Source of the DNA: PKWO01 sp036384915
GTDB taxonomy: Bacteria; Pseudomonadota; Gammaproteobacteria; Burkholderiales; Burkholderiaceae_D
Reading direction: 5' to 3'
Assembly: GCA_036384915.1 (NCBI GenBank)
Contig: DASVLJ010000030.1
Span: 62,001 to 126,000, forward strand
DNA: 64,000 nt
Shown: positions 1 to 9,446 of the stretch, one piece after another
How positions within the stretch are numbered: position 1 is the stretch's first letter
Layout of the letters: every line of letters starts with the position of its first letter
Position numbers and translations under genes: made by a program
Notes under the pieces: model-generated
The model's input: the letters and a program-made list of their open reading frames with translations, nothing else
Told to the model about the DNA's origin: nothing
Databases searched by the model: none

Positions 1-730
1 CCGGCAAGGCGCTGGGCACGGCGCAGGCATGGATCCAGCGCCGCCTTCCGCCGAACTCCACGCAGGAACGGATGCGCGTGAATTCGCGCGTATTGACCGC
101 GTGCGCGACCTGCTCCTGGGCCGGCACGCGGTATTCCGGCGGCGTATGGCGCCAGCGCGCCATGCGGTCCTCCATGATTTCCTCGGCGCTGACGCCGAGA
201 ATATCCTTGACGTTTTCACCCACGTAAATGTAACGCCGCTCGCCCTGCGGGCCTTCGAGGAACTGAAATACCGCGACCGGCAGTGTTTCCGTAATGTCCT
301 TCAAGCGCTTGCTCGCGGCTTCGGCGGCGGTCCAGGCTTCGGACAGGCGGCGCGCCGTTTTCCTCATTTCAGCGATATCCTCTTCGGGCATCGGGGCTTC
401 CCGGAAATACAGCACCGCTCCCTGGTCGCGCGCCGCTTTCCACTGCACGATCCTGGTCCGCTCCGGACCAGCTTGCACCTCGGCTTGCAGCCAGCCGGCA
501 CGGGTAGGGGCCAATTCCAATTGCTGTTGCCAGTCTTGGCCGCCAACGTGCGGCAAGACATCGGCGAGCGGGCGTCCCATGGCATCGGATTCGGAAAGAG
601 CGAAGAATTCAGCCGCAGCGGCGTTCCAGAAATCGATCCGATGCTCGGCATCTAGGCCGACAACGGGGAACGGCGCCGCATCCAGTGCCGTGCCGTAGCG
701 CAATCCCTCTACTGTCTCAGGCTTGGTCAT
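1..730 (-). CDS. PAS-domain sensor protein, C-terminal part missing
   Basis: Reading leftwards from an ATG at 728-730, an open frame of at least 243 codons runs off the window edge. Two PAS-like modules are visible. The first (about residues 14-95) has FPVVGLDAEHRIDFWN followed by a FFALSESDAMGRPLADV segment. The second (about 125-240) has LPVAVFQFLEG, RRYIYVGENVKDILGVSAEEIME and a PAS-typical W-R-H-T-P run. A helical linker (MRKTARRLSEAWTAAEAAS) joins them. PAS pairs of this kind sense small ligands or redox state and feed a C-terminal output domain such as a histidine kinase, GGDEF or EAL domain. That domain lies outside the window, so output cannot be assigned. The gene is divergent from the GGDEF gene at 1083. 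The frame is clear and the family is certain; the specific function is unknown. Confidence 0.75.
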   Translation of the reverse strand, partial: MTKPETVEGLRYGTALDAAPFPVVGLDAEHRIDFWNAAAAEFFALSESDAMGRPLADVLPHVGGQDWQQQLELAPTRAGWLQAEVQAGPERTRIVQWKAARDQGAVLYFREAPMPEEDIAEMRKTARRLSEAWTAAEAASKRLKDITETLPVAVFQFLEGPQGERRYIYVGENVKDILGVSAEEIMEDRMARWRHTPPEYRVPAQEQVAHAVNTREFTRIRSCVEFGGRRRWIHACAVPSALP

Positions 731-1082
731 GCGTGCGAAGCGCTTTCCTCAAAGGGCAAGTTCATTGATCAGCGGCAAAAAAACGGATTACAGAATTGCG
801 GGCTTGATGCATCATTATCAAGTCGGGCAATGCATATTGCATCAAGGCGTTGCGCGGAACAAGAGGCATGCAAAATTTCCGACAGGATGGTTAATTACGT
901 CGTGTCCGTCAATTTAACAAAAACAGCCCGCTTCGACGGGTCGCGTCCCTTTCGCATTCCCTCGACCAAGGACGGCGAAGGCGGTCTGGCGCGTGCCTGC
1001 GCCATGGAGGCGGCGTAAAATAAACGGCCATGAAGACTTGAAACTGCTTTTTGCCGCCCGGAGATGCGGCAACGGAGCCAGC
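731..1082. other. Divergent intergenic region, no gene seen
   Basis: About 350 bases between two divergent signalling genes. It is more AT-rich than its flanks around 775-925. A GGAG Shine-Dalgarno at 1074-1077 serves the diguanylate cyclase. Promoters for both genes must lie here, but I could not place convincing -35/-10 boxes. Short frames crossing it lack start signals and family features. Confidence 0.5.
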
Positions 1083-2087
1083 ATGAAAAACAAAAGCAAA
1101 GGCACCAGAGGCCGACCCACCAGCGACGCGGATCGGGAATTCGCCGTCAATCTGATGGAACACCTGGTGGTGCCGACTTTCGTCATCGACGCCGAATGCC
1201 GCGTCATGATCTGGAATCACGCCTGCGAGCGGCTGACCGGCCTGTCGGCGGCGGAGATGATAGGCAAGTCGGAGCACTGGCGCGGGTTCTATACCGCACA
1301 GCGTCCTTGCCTGGCCGATCTGATCGCCCAGTCGCGCACTGCGGAAGTCGACATCTATTATCCCGAGCACGGCTCCATCGAAGAGCCGCGGTACGGCCTT
1401 TATGCCGAAAACTGGTGCGTCATGCCGCATCATGGCTCGCGGCTGTACCTGGCCATCGATGCCGGCCCGATTTTCGACAAAAACGGCAAGCTGATTGCTG
1501 TTGTCGAAACGCTACGCGACATGACCTTGCAAAAACTGGCCCAGAGCGCCTTGCAGGATCTGGCAAACCACGATGGCCTGACCGGCATCGCCAACCGGCG
1601 CGCCTTCGACGAGACGCTCAAGCTGGAATGGCGCCGCGCCATGCGCGACAACCAGCCGCTCTCGCTGTTGATGATCGACGTCGACCATTTCAAGCATTAC
1701 AACGACAAGCATGGCCATCTGGCCGGCGACGAATGCCTGAAAAAAGTAGCCTCGATCATGGCGGAGGAAATGCAGCGCGCCAGCGACGTCGTGGCGCGCT
1801 ATGGCGGCGAGGAATTCGGTGTGATCCTGCCCAACAGCACGCTCGACGGCGCCGTCGTGGTGGCGGAAAAATTGCGCAATGCCGTGGAAAGGCAGGACAT
1901 TCCTTTCGCCAACTCGGAATACGGCCATGTCACCATCAGTGCAGGCGTGGCCAGCGTGACCCCCTCGCCTGCCGGCGACACCTGGCAATTGATCTCAACA
2001 GCCGATGCCGCCTTGTACCGAGCCAAGGCCACGGGCCGTAACCGGGCCGTGGCCCTGCGGGTCGAGGATATGACCACCGTAGCTTGA
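1083..2087 (+). CDS. PAS-GGDEF diguanylate cyclase
   Basis: Predicted to make cyclic di-GMP from two GTP. The protein has 334 residues: an N-terminal PAS domain (about 25-130, VVPTFVIDAECRVMIWN and ERLTGLSAAEMIG) and a GGDEF domain (about 165-325) opening with HDGLTGIANRRAF. The active-site signature GGEEF is at residues 241-245. The RASD tetrapeptide at 232-235 lies exactly five residues before it, which is the inhibitory I-site RxxD, so product feedback inhibition is expected. No membrane segment is seen, so the enzyme is probably cytoplasmic. The start at 1083 was chosen over an in-frame upstream codon because GGAG lies 5 bases upstream and the PAS domain begins soon after. What the PAS domain senses cannot be told from sequence. 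Confidence 0.9.
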   Translation: MKNKSKGTRGRPTSDADREFAVNLMEHLVVPTFVIDAECRVMIWNHACERLTGLSAAEMIGKSEHWRGFYTAQRPCLADLIAQSRTAEVDIYYPEHGSIEEPRYGLYAENWCVMPHHGSRLYLAIDAGPIFDKNGKLIAVVETLRDMTLQKLAQSALQDLANHDGLTGIANRRAFDETLKLEWRRAMRDNQPLSLLMIDVDHFKHYNDKHGHLAGDECLKKVASIMAEEMQRASDVVARYGGEEFGVILPNSTLDGAVVVAEKLRNAVERQDIPFANSEYGHVTISAGVASVTPSPAGDTWQLISTADAALYRAKATGRNRAVALRVEDMTTVA

Positions 2088-2280
2088 CCATTCGGTTTAA
2101 CACTTCCGCGCAATAGCTTAGCGGCAAAGACGAAATCGGCCAAAAGAGTCGCCTGGACGTAGTATTTGATGCGATAATGCTATGCTCTAGCTATAGCAGA
2201 CCCCCATCCTTCAACTTTTGACCGCAGTGCACCGCAATCCTGGCTCTCGGCCGGCAATGGGCCGGGCGCAATCTTCATAC

Positions 2281-3090
2281 ATGATCGTCACCGTTTTCCG
2301 ATTTCTGTTGTACGGCTTGCTTCTATGCGGAATTGACGGCGCCTTTGCGGCGCAGCCGGCATCGGTGTTCCTGGAAGACCTGACCTGGACCGAATTGAAG
2401 ACACAGGTCGCTGCCGGCAAAACCACAATCCTGATCCCAATCGGCGGCACCGAGCAAAGCGGCCCCTATATGGCGCTGGGTAAACACAACGTGCGGGCGC
2501 GTATGCTGGCACAAAGAATCGCCGAAAAACTCGGCAATGCGCTGGTGGCGCCTGTCGTCGCCTACGTTCCGGAAGGCTCGACCAATCCGCCTACGGCCCA
2601 CATGCGGTTTCCTGGCACGATCACCGTGTCGGACGAGGTGTTTGAAAAGACGCTGGAGTCCGCAGCCCAGAGCTTCAAGCTGCACGGGTTTCGCAACATC
2701 GTGTTTCTGGGCGACCACGGCGGCTACCAGGCGGATCTCAAAGCCAGTTCCGAGCGCCTGAACCGTGCCTGGGCTTCTAGTGGCGCAGCGGCATATGCCC
2801 TGCCCGAATACTATCGCGCCACACAGGACGAATACGTGCAATTCCTGAAGCGCCGCGGCTATAGCCAGGCTGAAATCGGTACCCACGCCGGCCTTGCCGA
2901 TACTTCGCTGATGCTGGCGCTCGATGCACAACTGGTTCGTGGAGACGCCCTGGCCGGGGCGGCCAAACCATCCGCCGAGCAAGGCGTTTACGGCGACCCG
3001 CGCCGTGCCAGTGCCGAGCTGGGGCAACCCGGAGTGGATTTCGTTGTCGAAAAGACCGTGGCGGCAATCAGGAAGGCGACGGCTCGCTGA
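2281..3090 (+). CDS. Secreted creatininase-family amidohydrolase
   Basis: Matches the creatininase/creatinine amidohydrolase family, whose members are metal-dependent hydrolases of cyclic or linear amides. Visible family motifs are LIPIGGTEQSGPYMALGKHN near the N-terminus, PEGSTNPPTAHMRFPGTI, and the GDHGGYQ motif, with the usual Asp, His and Glu ligand positions. Starting at 2281 gives a classical signal peptide (VFRFLLYGLLLCGIDGAFAAQ), so export to the periplasm is likely; an in-frame start at 2218 would bury it. Most family members are cytoplasmic, so a signal peptide is noteworthy. The true substrate is unlikely to be creatinine and is not predictable. It is followed 42 bases later by the beta-propeller gene, possibly in one transcript. 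Confidence 0.75.
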   Translation: MIVTVFRFLLYGLLLCGIDGAFAAQPASVFLEDLTWTELKTQVAAGKTTILIPIGGTEQSGPYMALGKHNVRARMLAQRIAEKLGNALVAPVVAYVPEGSTNPPTAHMRFPGTITVSDEVFEKTLESAAQSFKLHGFRNIVFLGDHGGYQADLKASSERLNRAWASSGAAAYALPEYYRATQDEYVQFLKRRGYSQAEIGTHAGLADTSLMLALDAQLVRGDALAGAAKPSAEQGVYGDPRRASAELGQPGVDFVVEKTVAAIRKATAR

Positions 3091-3132
3091 CAGTCAAAAG
3101 AATCAAGCAATATTTCGTTGGAGTCTGGTTTT

Positions 3133-4371
3133 ATGTATTTGAAGAAACACTGTATCACCCTCCTCGGCATCGTTGCCGCCATGTGCTGCGGCCTGGCCTC
3201 GGCCCAGCCGACACAGTCGGCCGCCAATGCGGTCGCCACTGTGCCGGGCATGCCGCCCGTCAGCGATCCGAACAATCTTTACAGCGATATCGCCGTGGGC
3301 CATTTCAGCCCTGCCCTGAACGGCCATCTGGCTCGCATCTACGTGCCCAACCATACTTCCGGCGACGTTTCGGTGATCGACCCGGCCACGATGAAGGTGG
3401 TCGACACCTACAAGGTCGGCTTCAATCCGCAGCACGTGGTGCCGTCCTGGGACTTGCAGACGCTGTGGGTGGCCAATAATGCCGAGGGCCGCGCGACCGG
3501 CAGCTTGACGCCGATCGACCCGAAGACCGGCAAGCCGGGCAATCCCATCTCGGTTGACGATCCCTACAATATGTATTTCACGCCCGACGGACGCTATGCG
3601 ATCGTAGTGGCGGAAAGCCGCAAGCGCCTCGACCTGCGCGATCCTCATTCGATGCAACTGGCCGAATCGATCGCCGTGCCGGGTTGCGCCGGCATCAATC
3701 ATGCCGACTTTTCCATCGACGGCAAATACGCGATCTTCACCTGCGAATTCAATGGTTCGCTGGTCAAGATCGATCTGGTCGGCCACAAAGTGCTGGGCTA
3801 CCTGAAGCTGTCCAAGCGCGGGAACGCCAAGGAAGTGCTGCCCGCACCGGATGGCAAGCCGGCGGAAATCTGCACGGCCGGCAGCGGCATGCCGCAAGAC
3901 ATCCGCATCGGGCCAGCCGGCAAGACCTGGTATGTGGCCGACATGGAAGCCGACGGCGTGTTCACCGTGGACGGCGACAGTTTCACCCAGACGGGCTTCA
4001 TCCCGACCGGCATCGGCACGCACGGCCTCTATCCCAGCCGGGACGGCAAGAAGCTCTATATCGCCAACCGCGGCTCGCGCGCCATCCATGGCAAGCGCCA
4101 CGGCAAGGGCAGCCTGGCCGTGCTCGACTTCGCCACCAACAAAGTGGAAGCCGTATGGCCGATTCCAGGAGGCGGCAGCCCCGACATGGGCAACGTCACG
4201 GCAGACGGCCAATACATCTGGCTCTCCGGGCGTTTCGACGACGTGGTCTACCGCATTAATCCGAGCAACGGCGACACGGTAAGCATCGCCGTCGGCAAGG
4301 AACCGCATGGCCTTGCGGTCTGGCCTCAACCCGGACGGTATTCTTTGGGACATACCGGCAATATGCGTTGA
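3133..4371 (+). CDS. Secreted YVTN-type beta-propeller protein
   Basis: A 412-residue protein with a signal peptide (LKKHCITLLGIVAAMCCGLASAQ) and repeated blades of the 40-residue YVTN / YncE kind, for example IYVPNHTSGDVSVIDPATMK, TLWVANNAEG, YIANRGSRAIHGKR and YIWLSGRFDDVVYRIN. The fold predicts a periplasmic seven-bladed propeller used for binding; no catalytic residues or haem motif (CxxCH) were found. The start at 3133 is preceded by GGAG at 3120-3123, a better choice than the in-frame TTG at 3118. Neighbours are a secreted creatininase-family protein upstream and a DUF2252 gene 59 bases downstream. A role in periplasmic binding or stress is only a guess. Confidence 0.8.
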   Translation: MYLKKHCITLLGIVAAMCCGLASAQPTQSAANAVATVPGMPPVSDPNNLYSDIAVGHFSPALNGHLARIYVPNHTSGDVSVIDPATMKVVDTYKVGFNPQHVVPSWDLQTLWVANNAEGRATGSLTPIDPKTGKPGNPISVDDPYNMYFTPDGRYAIVVAESRKRLDLRDPHSMQLAESIAVPGCAGINHADFSIDGKYAIFTCEFNGSLVKIDLVGHKVLGYLKLSKRGNAKEVLPAPDGKPAEICTAGSGMPQDIRIGPAGKTWYVADMEADGVFTVDGDSFTQTGFIPTGIGTHGLYPSRDGKKLYIANRGSRAIHGKRHGKGSLAVLDFATNKVEAVWPIPGGGSPDMGNVTADGQYIWLSGRFDDVVYRINPSNGDTVSIAVGKEPHGLAVWPQPGRYSLGHTGNMR

Positions 4372-4430
4372 TACCTGCGCGCATGCGCCGGTGTTGCCGG
4401 CGATGATTTCGATAAAAAAGGGAGCGAAGC

Positions 4431-5660
4431 ATGAAAGCCTTGCCCGAATCCGTTGAAAAAATCGTCCGCTACAACGCCGGCCGCGATCCGGACCGGCTGG
4501 CCTTGAAGTACAAAGCCATCGCCGACAACGCCTTCTCCTTCCTGCGCGGCACCTGTTCACTTTACTTCGAACAGATTCCCAAGCACGCCATCCTTTCCGA
4601 TGCGCCTACGGCGTGGATCTGCGGCGACCTGCACCTCGAAAATTTCGGCACTTACAAGGGGGACAACCGCCTCGTCTACTTCGACATGAACGATTTCGAC
4701 GAGGCGATCCTTGCCCCCTGCAGCTGGGAAATCCTGCGCACGCTGACCTCGATCCTGGTCGCAGCGCCTTCGATGAGCCTGAAGCGCGATACCGCCGTCG
4801 AGATGGCGCATCAATGCCTGGCAACCTATGGCGCCACGCTGGCTTCGGGCAAATCGCGCTGGATCGACCGCGACGCGGCCGACGGCCTGATAGGCCAGTT
4901 GTTCGAGCAGCTGCGCACTCGCAAACGGCAAGATTTCATCGCCAGCCGCACCACGGCGGAATCGAATCACACCAAGATCCGCACGGACAAAGGCAAGGCC
5001 TTGCCGGCAAGCGATAAAGATAAAGGCCGGGTTCTGGCATGGATCAGCGAATACGCCGCGCACAAGCAAAATCCGGCATTCTTCAAGGTGATCGACATCG
5101 CTCGCCGCATTGCCGGCACGGGCAGCCTTGGCCTGGAACGCTTTGCCATCCTGATCGAGGGTAAAGGCGGGCTCGACGGCCATTACTTGTTGGACTTGAA
5201 GGAAAGCATTCCTTCCGCGCTCGCGCCCTATACGCCGGTCAAGCAGCCCCAATGGCATTCCGAATCGGAACGCGTCGCCACCATTGCTGCACGCATGCAA
5301 GCCGTGCCGCCCTCCTTCCTCGAGGCGGTGGAGCTCGACGGCAAACCCTTCCTGGTCAAGGGCCTGCAGCCCACGCAAGACCGGGTCGACCTTGAAGGCG
5401 CCGCGGCGCATCCCAAGCAATTGAACCACTTGATGTGCCAGTTCGGCGGCCTGGCTGCTTCGGCGCAGTTGCGCGCCTCGGGCCGCCAAGGTTCGGCCAA
5501 TGCCGACGCCCTGGTGGAATTCGGTAGCGACACCAGGAAGCTAGGCGCCTTGGTCGATCTGGCCGTGCACATGGCCGAACAGGTGGAGAAAGACTGGAAG
5601 ACTTTCGCCGAGCAATACAAGAAAGACGCCGGCGACCTTCTCACATTATCGGCCAAATAA
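4431..5660 (+). CDS. DUF2252 family protein
   Basis: A 409-residue protein of the DUF2252 family, whose fold resembles aminoglycoside-phosphotransferase-like kinases. The family signature is visible in order: RYNAGRDPDRLALKYKAI, FSFLRGTCSLYF, WICGDLHLENFGTYKG (the catalytic-loop-like GDxHxxNFG) and YFDMNDFDEAILAPCSWE (the DFDE metal-binding-like segment). The GDLHLENFG and DFDE pair suggests phosphotransfer chemistry, but no substrate is established for the family. No signal peptide is present, so it is cytoplasmic. A strong ribosome site, GGGAGCG, precedes the ATG. A convergent hemerythrin-like gene ends 10 bases downstream. Confidence 0.85.
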   Translation: MKALPESVEKIVRYNAGRDPDRLALKYKAIADNAFSFLRGTCSLYFEQIPKHAILSDAPTAWICGDLHLENFGTYKGDNRLVYFDMNDFDEAILAPCSWEILRTLTSILVAAPSMSLKRDTAVEMAHQCLATYGATLASGKSRWIDRDAADGLIGQLFEQLRTRKRQDFIASRTTAESNHTKIRTDKGKALPASDKDKGRVLAWISEYAAHKQNPAFFKVIDIARRIAGTGSLGLERFAILIEGKGGLDGHYLLDLKESIPSALAPYTPVKQPQWHSESERVATIAARMQAVPPSFLEAVELDGKPFLVKGLQPTQDRVDLEGAAAHPKQLNHLMCQFGGLAASAQLRASGRQGSANADALVEFGSDTRKLGALVDLAVHMAEQVEKDWKTFAEQYKKDAGDLLTLSAK

Positions 5661-5670
5661 GGCCGCAAGC

Positions 5671-6270
5671 TTAATTCAGTGCGTGGCGCCGGGATGCATG
5701 GTCGGCCTTGCCGTGAAGGGAGGCCGCATGCAGCGTCCGCTCTTCGGCGACATCGAGCTTTTCCCCCGCCCCATGCCCTAGATCGCTTGAAATGAAGCGG
5801 GCGGCGATATCGAACCATTCATCGCTCGAAATCACACGCTGCGCCAGAGGCAGCACCTGCGACTCCTCCAGCTCCAGGCGCTTGAGCATGTCCTGGCAAT
5901 ACTGTTGCAGCGAATCGCACAGATAATCAAGCTCAAACGAACCGCGTGCCGTGGCTTGGCGCAGCCGTGCATGCACCGTTTTCAAGGTAATGCGGCCCAT
6001 CAGGGTCAAGGCGTCGATATCGGCCAATAGCGAATCCGCCTCGGTAGTCGCGGCGCGTATCGCCGGCAAGACGTAGAGCTCGATATTACGTGAGCGGCAA
6101 GCCTCGTCAAGCTTGATGAATTGCGATACGAGAAATTCGATGTGAGCTTGGTTGCTCAATAATCTCTGCTTGCGTTCAAGCTGAATTTCTTGCTGCAATT
6201 CAAGCACTCGTCCCTTCACTTTCCGCTGCTCCACGGAAAGCGCAACCAGCGCATAAGTAAGGGTAAGCAT
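5671..6270 (-). CDS. Hemerythrin-like (HHE) protein lacking clear metal ligands
   Basis: A 199-residue, almost entirely helical protein. Its C-terminal half resembles the last two helices of hemerythrin HHE domains: LCDSLQQYCQDMLKRLELEE followed by SQVLPLAQRVISSDEWFDIA matches the family pattern of a last helix with E-E and a P-L-A turn. The His normally seen before the Glu pair is absent (KRLELEE), so di-iron binding is doubtful. The N-terminal half (residues 10-60) is a charged amphipathic helix, possibly coiled coil. The start at 6270 is set by AAGGAG just upstream. An in-frame start at 6351 would add 27 residues without family support. Role unknown; possibly a structural or sensing relative of HHE proteins. 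Confidence 0.55.
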   Translation of the reverse strand: MLTLTYALVALSVEQRKVKGRVLELQQEIQLERKQRLLSNQAHIEFLVSQFIKLDEACRSRNIELYVLPAIRAATTEADSLLADIDALTLMGRITLKTVHARLRQATARGSFELDYLCDSLQQYCQDMLKRLELEESQVLPLAQRVISSDEWFDIAARFISSDLGHGAGEKLDVAEERTLHAASLHGKADHASRRHALN

Positions 6271-6441
6271 GACAACTCCTTGGCTCGAAGCCGCGCCGAA
6301 TATGGCGTCCCTTGGAGGTCTGAAGTGTAGTGTAGATTCTTCGATTTGCAAGTCGGGGCGGAATCCGCACCCCGGGGTTGCACTCGAGCAATTGCTTGTC
6401 GCTACATGTGTTTGCTTCCGGAAAGCTTTTTCCCAAGCGCC

Positions 6442-7671
6442 TCAGGAACGAATGAGATCGGCGCGCAAGTTACCCGGAAAGTCTGGAAATACCTGGGCCA
6501 GCTTGGCATCGGGCAGGCGCAGGTGGCGTTCGCCGATCTGGGCCAGCACTTGGCGGAAATCCGTCGTCACGGGCAAGTCGCGCCCCTCGTGCAGGCGGTT
6601 TTCTTCCATGCCCTGCCAATCGGCGTAGACTCTCCCGCCATTGACTTTGCCGCCCAGCACCCACATGACGTTGCCATGGCCGTGGTCGGTGCCGTTGTTG
6701 CCGTTTTGCCTGGCCGTACGGCCGAATTCGGACATGACGACGATGGTGGTGTCGTCGAACATCGGCCCAAGCTGTTGCGCCAGGTTGGCCAGGCCCAAGC
6801 CGAGCGGATTCAGGCGATTGGCAAGCTGCCCCTTGACAGTGCCCTGGTTGGCATGGGTATCCCAGCCTCCGACGGCGAGAAAGGCAAGCTGGATGTTGGC
6901 ATCCTTGCGCATCAATCTGGCCAGGCGTTCCGCGTCGTCGGGAAAGCCGTTTGGCAGCGGGGCGCCGCCATTGGCGGCTTCCATCTCGTCATCTAGCGAG
7001 ATCATCACTTCCTGGTGGGTTTGTTGCGACTGCTGGTAAGCCTTGGAATACTTGTCGTTGCCGGAATAGAGCTTGTCGAAGGCGTCGCCCACCTGCGGCC
7101 GGTCGAGCGCAGTGGCTTTCGAGCCTGCCGCGCCGGAAGCGATATTGGAAGCGGTGACGTGTCCCGACAGGATGCGCGGCATCAGCGGGCCGATGGCGAC
7201 GGCGCGCGTCGGCGTCACAGGGCCCGGCAAGCCTCCCAGCATGCGGTTCATCCAACCGTCCTGCGTCGCCTTGCGCCCCGGCGTGCCGGATTCCAGGTAA
7301 TCTTGCGCATCGAAGTGAGAACGCGTCGGATCGGGCGAGCCAGATGCATGGATGAAGGCCAGCTTGCCGCTTTGCCATAGCGGCCGCATGCTGGCCAGCG
7401 CGGGATTCAAGCCGAAGTAGCCGTCGAGATCGATGGCGCCGTTTTCCTGTCCTGGTTGCGGTACCGCGATCGACGGGCGCAAGCGGTAGTAATTGGCATC
7501 GGCATAGGGTGCAACCACGCTCAAGCCGTCCACGGCGCCGCGCAGCATGACCACGATCATCTTGTGCTTCGTCGGCGTTCCCTCCGACAGGGACGCGGCC
7601 CATGCCTGGCGGCCGAACGGCAGCAGCGCTGCGCCTGCTGCGATCGTTTGGAGAAAGTCCCTGCGTTTCAT
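6442..7671 (-). CDS. Tat-exported DUF1501 protein
   Basis: A 409-residue member of DUF1501, a family with an alkaline-phosphatase/sulfatase-like core. The N-terminus MKRRDFLQTIAAGAALLPFG is a twin-arginine-type signal followed by AWA. Family motifs include VVMLRGAVDGLSVVAPYAD, SGSPDPTRSHFDAQDYLESG, GGWDTHANQG and VVMSEFGRTARQNGNNGTDH. The GWDTH and SEFGRT...GTDHG segments are the conserved metal-binding-like sites. It lies 23 bases downstream of the DUF1800 gene in the same direction; these two families co-occur very widely as a pair. The pair is presumed to act in the envelope, but no biochemical function is established. The start is fixed by the signal peptide and by GAGGAGA upstream. Confidence 0.88.
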   Translation of the reverse strand: MKRRDFLQTIAAGAALLPFGRQAWAASLSEGTPTKHKMIVVMLRGAVDGLSVVAPYADANYYRLRPSIAVPQPGQENGAIDLDGYFGLNPALASMRPLWQSGKLAFIHASGSPDPTRSHFDAQDYLESGTPGRKATQDGWMNRMLGGLPGPVTPTRAVAIGPLMPRILSGHVTASNIASGAAGSKATALDRPQVGDAFDKLYSGNDKYSKAYQQSQQTHQEVMISLDDEMEAANGGAPLPNGFPDDAERLARLMRKDANIQLAFLAVGGWDTHANQGTVKGQLANRLNPLGLGLANLAQQLGPMFDDTTIVVMSEFGRTARQNGNNGTDHGHGNVMWVLGGKVNGGRVYADWQGMEENRLHEGRDLPVTTDFRQVLAQIGERHLRLPDAKLAQVFPDFPGNLRADLIRS

Positions 7672-7694
7672 GATGTCTCCTCTTGATAATGCAT

Positions 7695-9293
<1,599 letters not shown>

Positions 9294-9446
9294 GCTGCCT
9301 CCGCTTTCAGGTCGAATGGGTTTGGATGATATTTGCCGGCCAGGCCGGCATACGTTGCAATGATAGTCCCGCGGAAAATTTTGCAGTAGTGTGAATTGCG
9401 TGACAGATGTAAGAATCTGTTTCCGGAATTTCCCGGGGTTTTTCCG

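Noticed and set aside
3103..4560. A 485-codon minus-strand open frame opposite the beta-propeller gene
   Set aside because: It is Arg/Ala/Gly/His-rich without any domain, a typical mirror of GC-rich codon use; the plus strand encodes a signal peptide and YVTN repeats.
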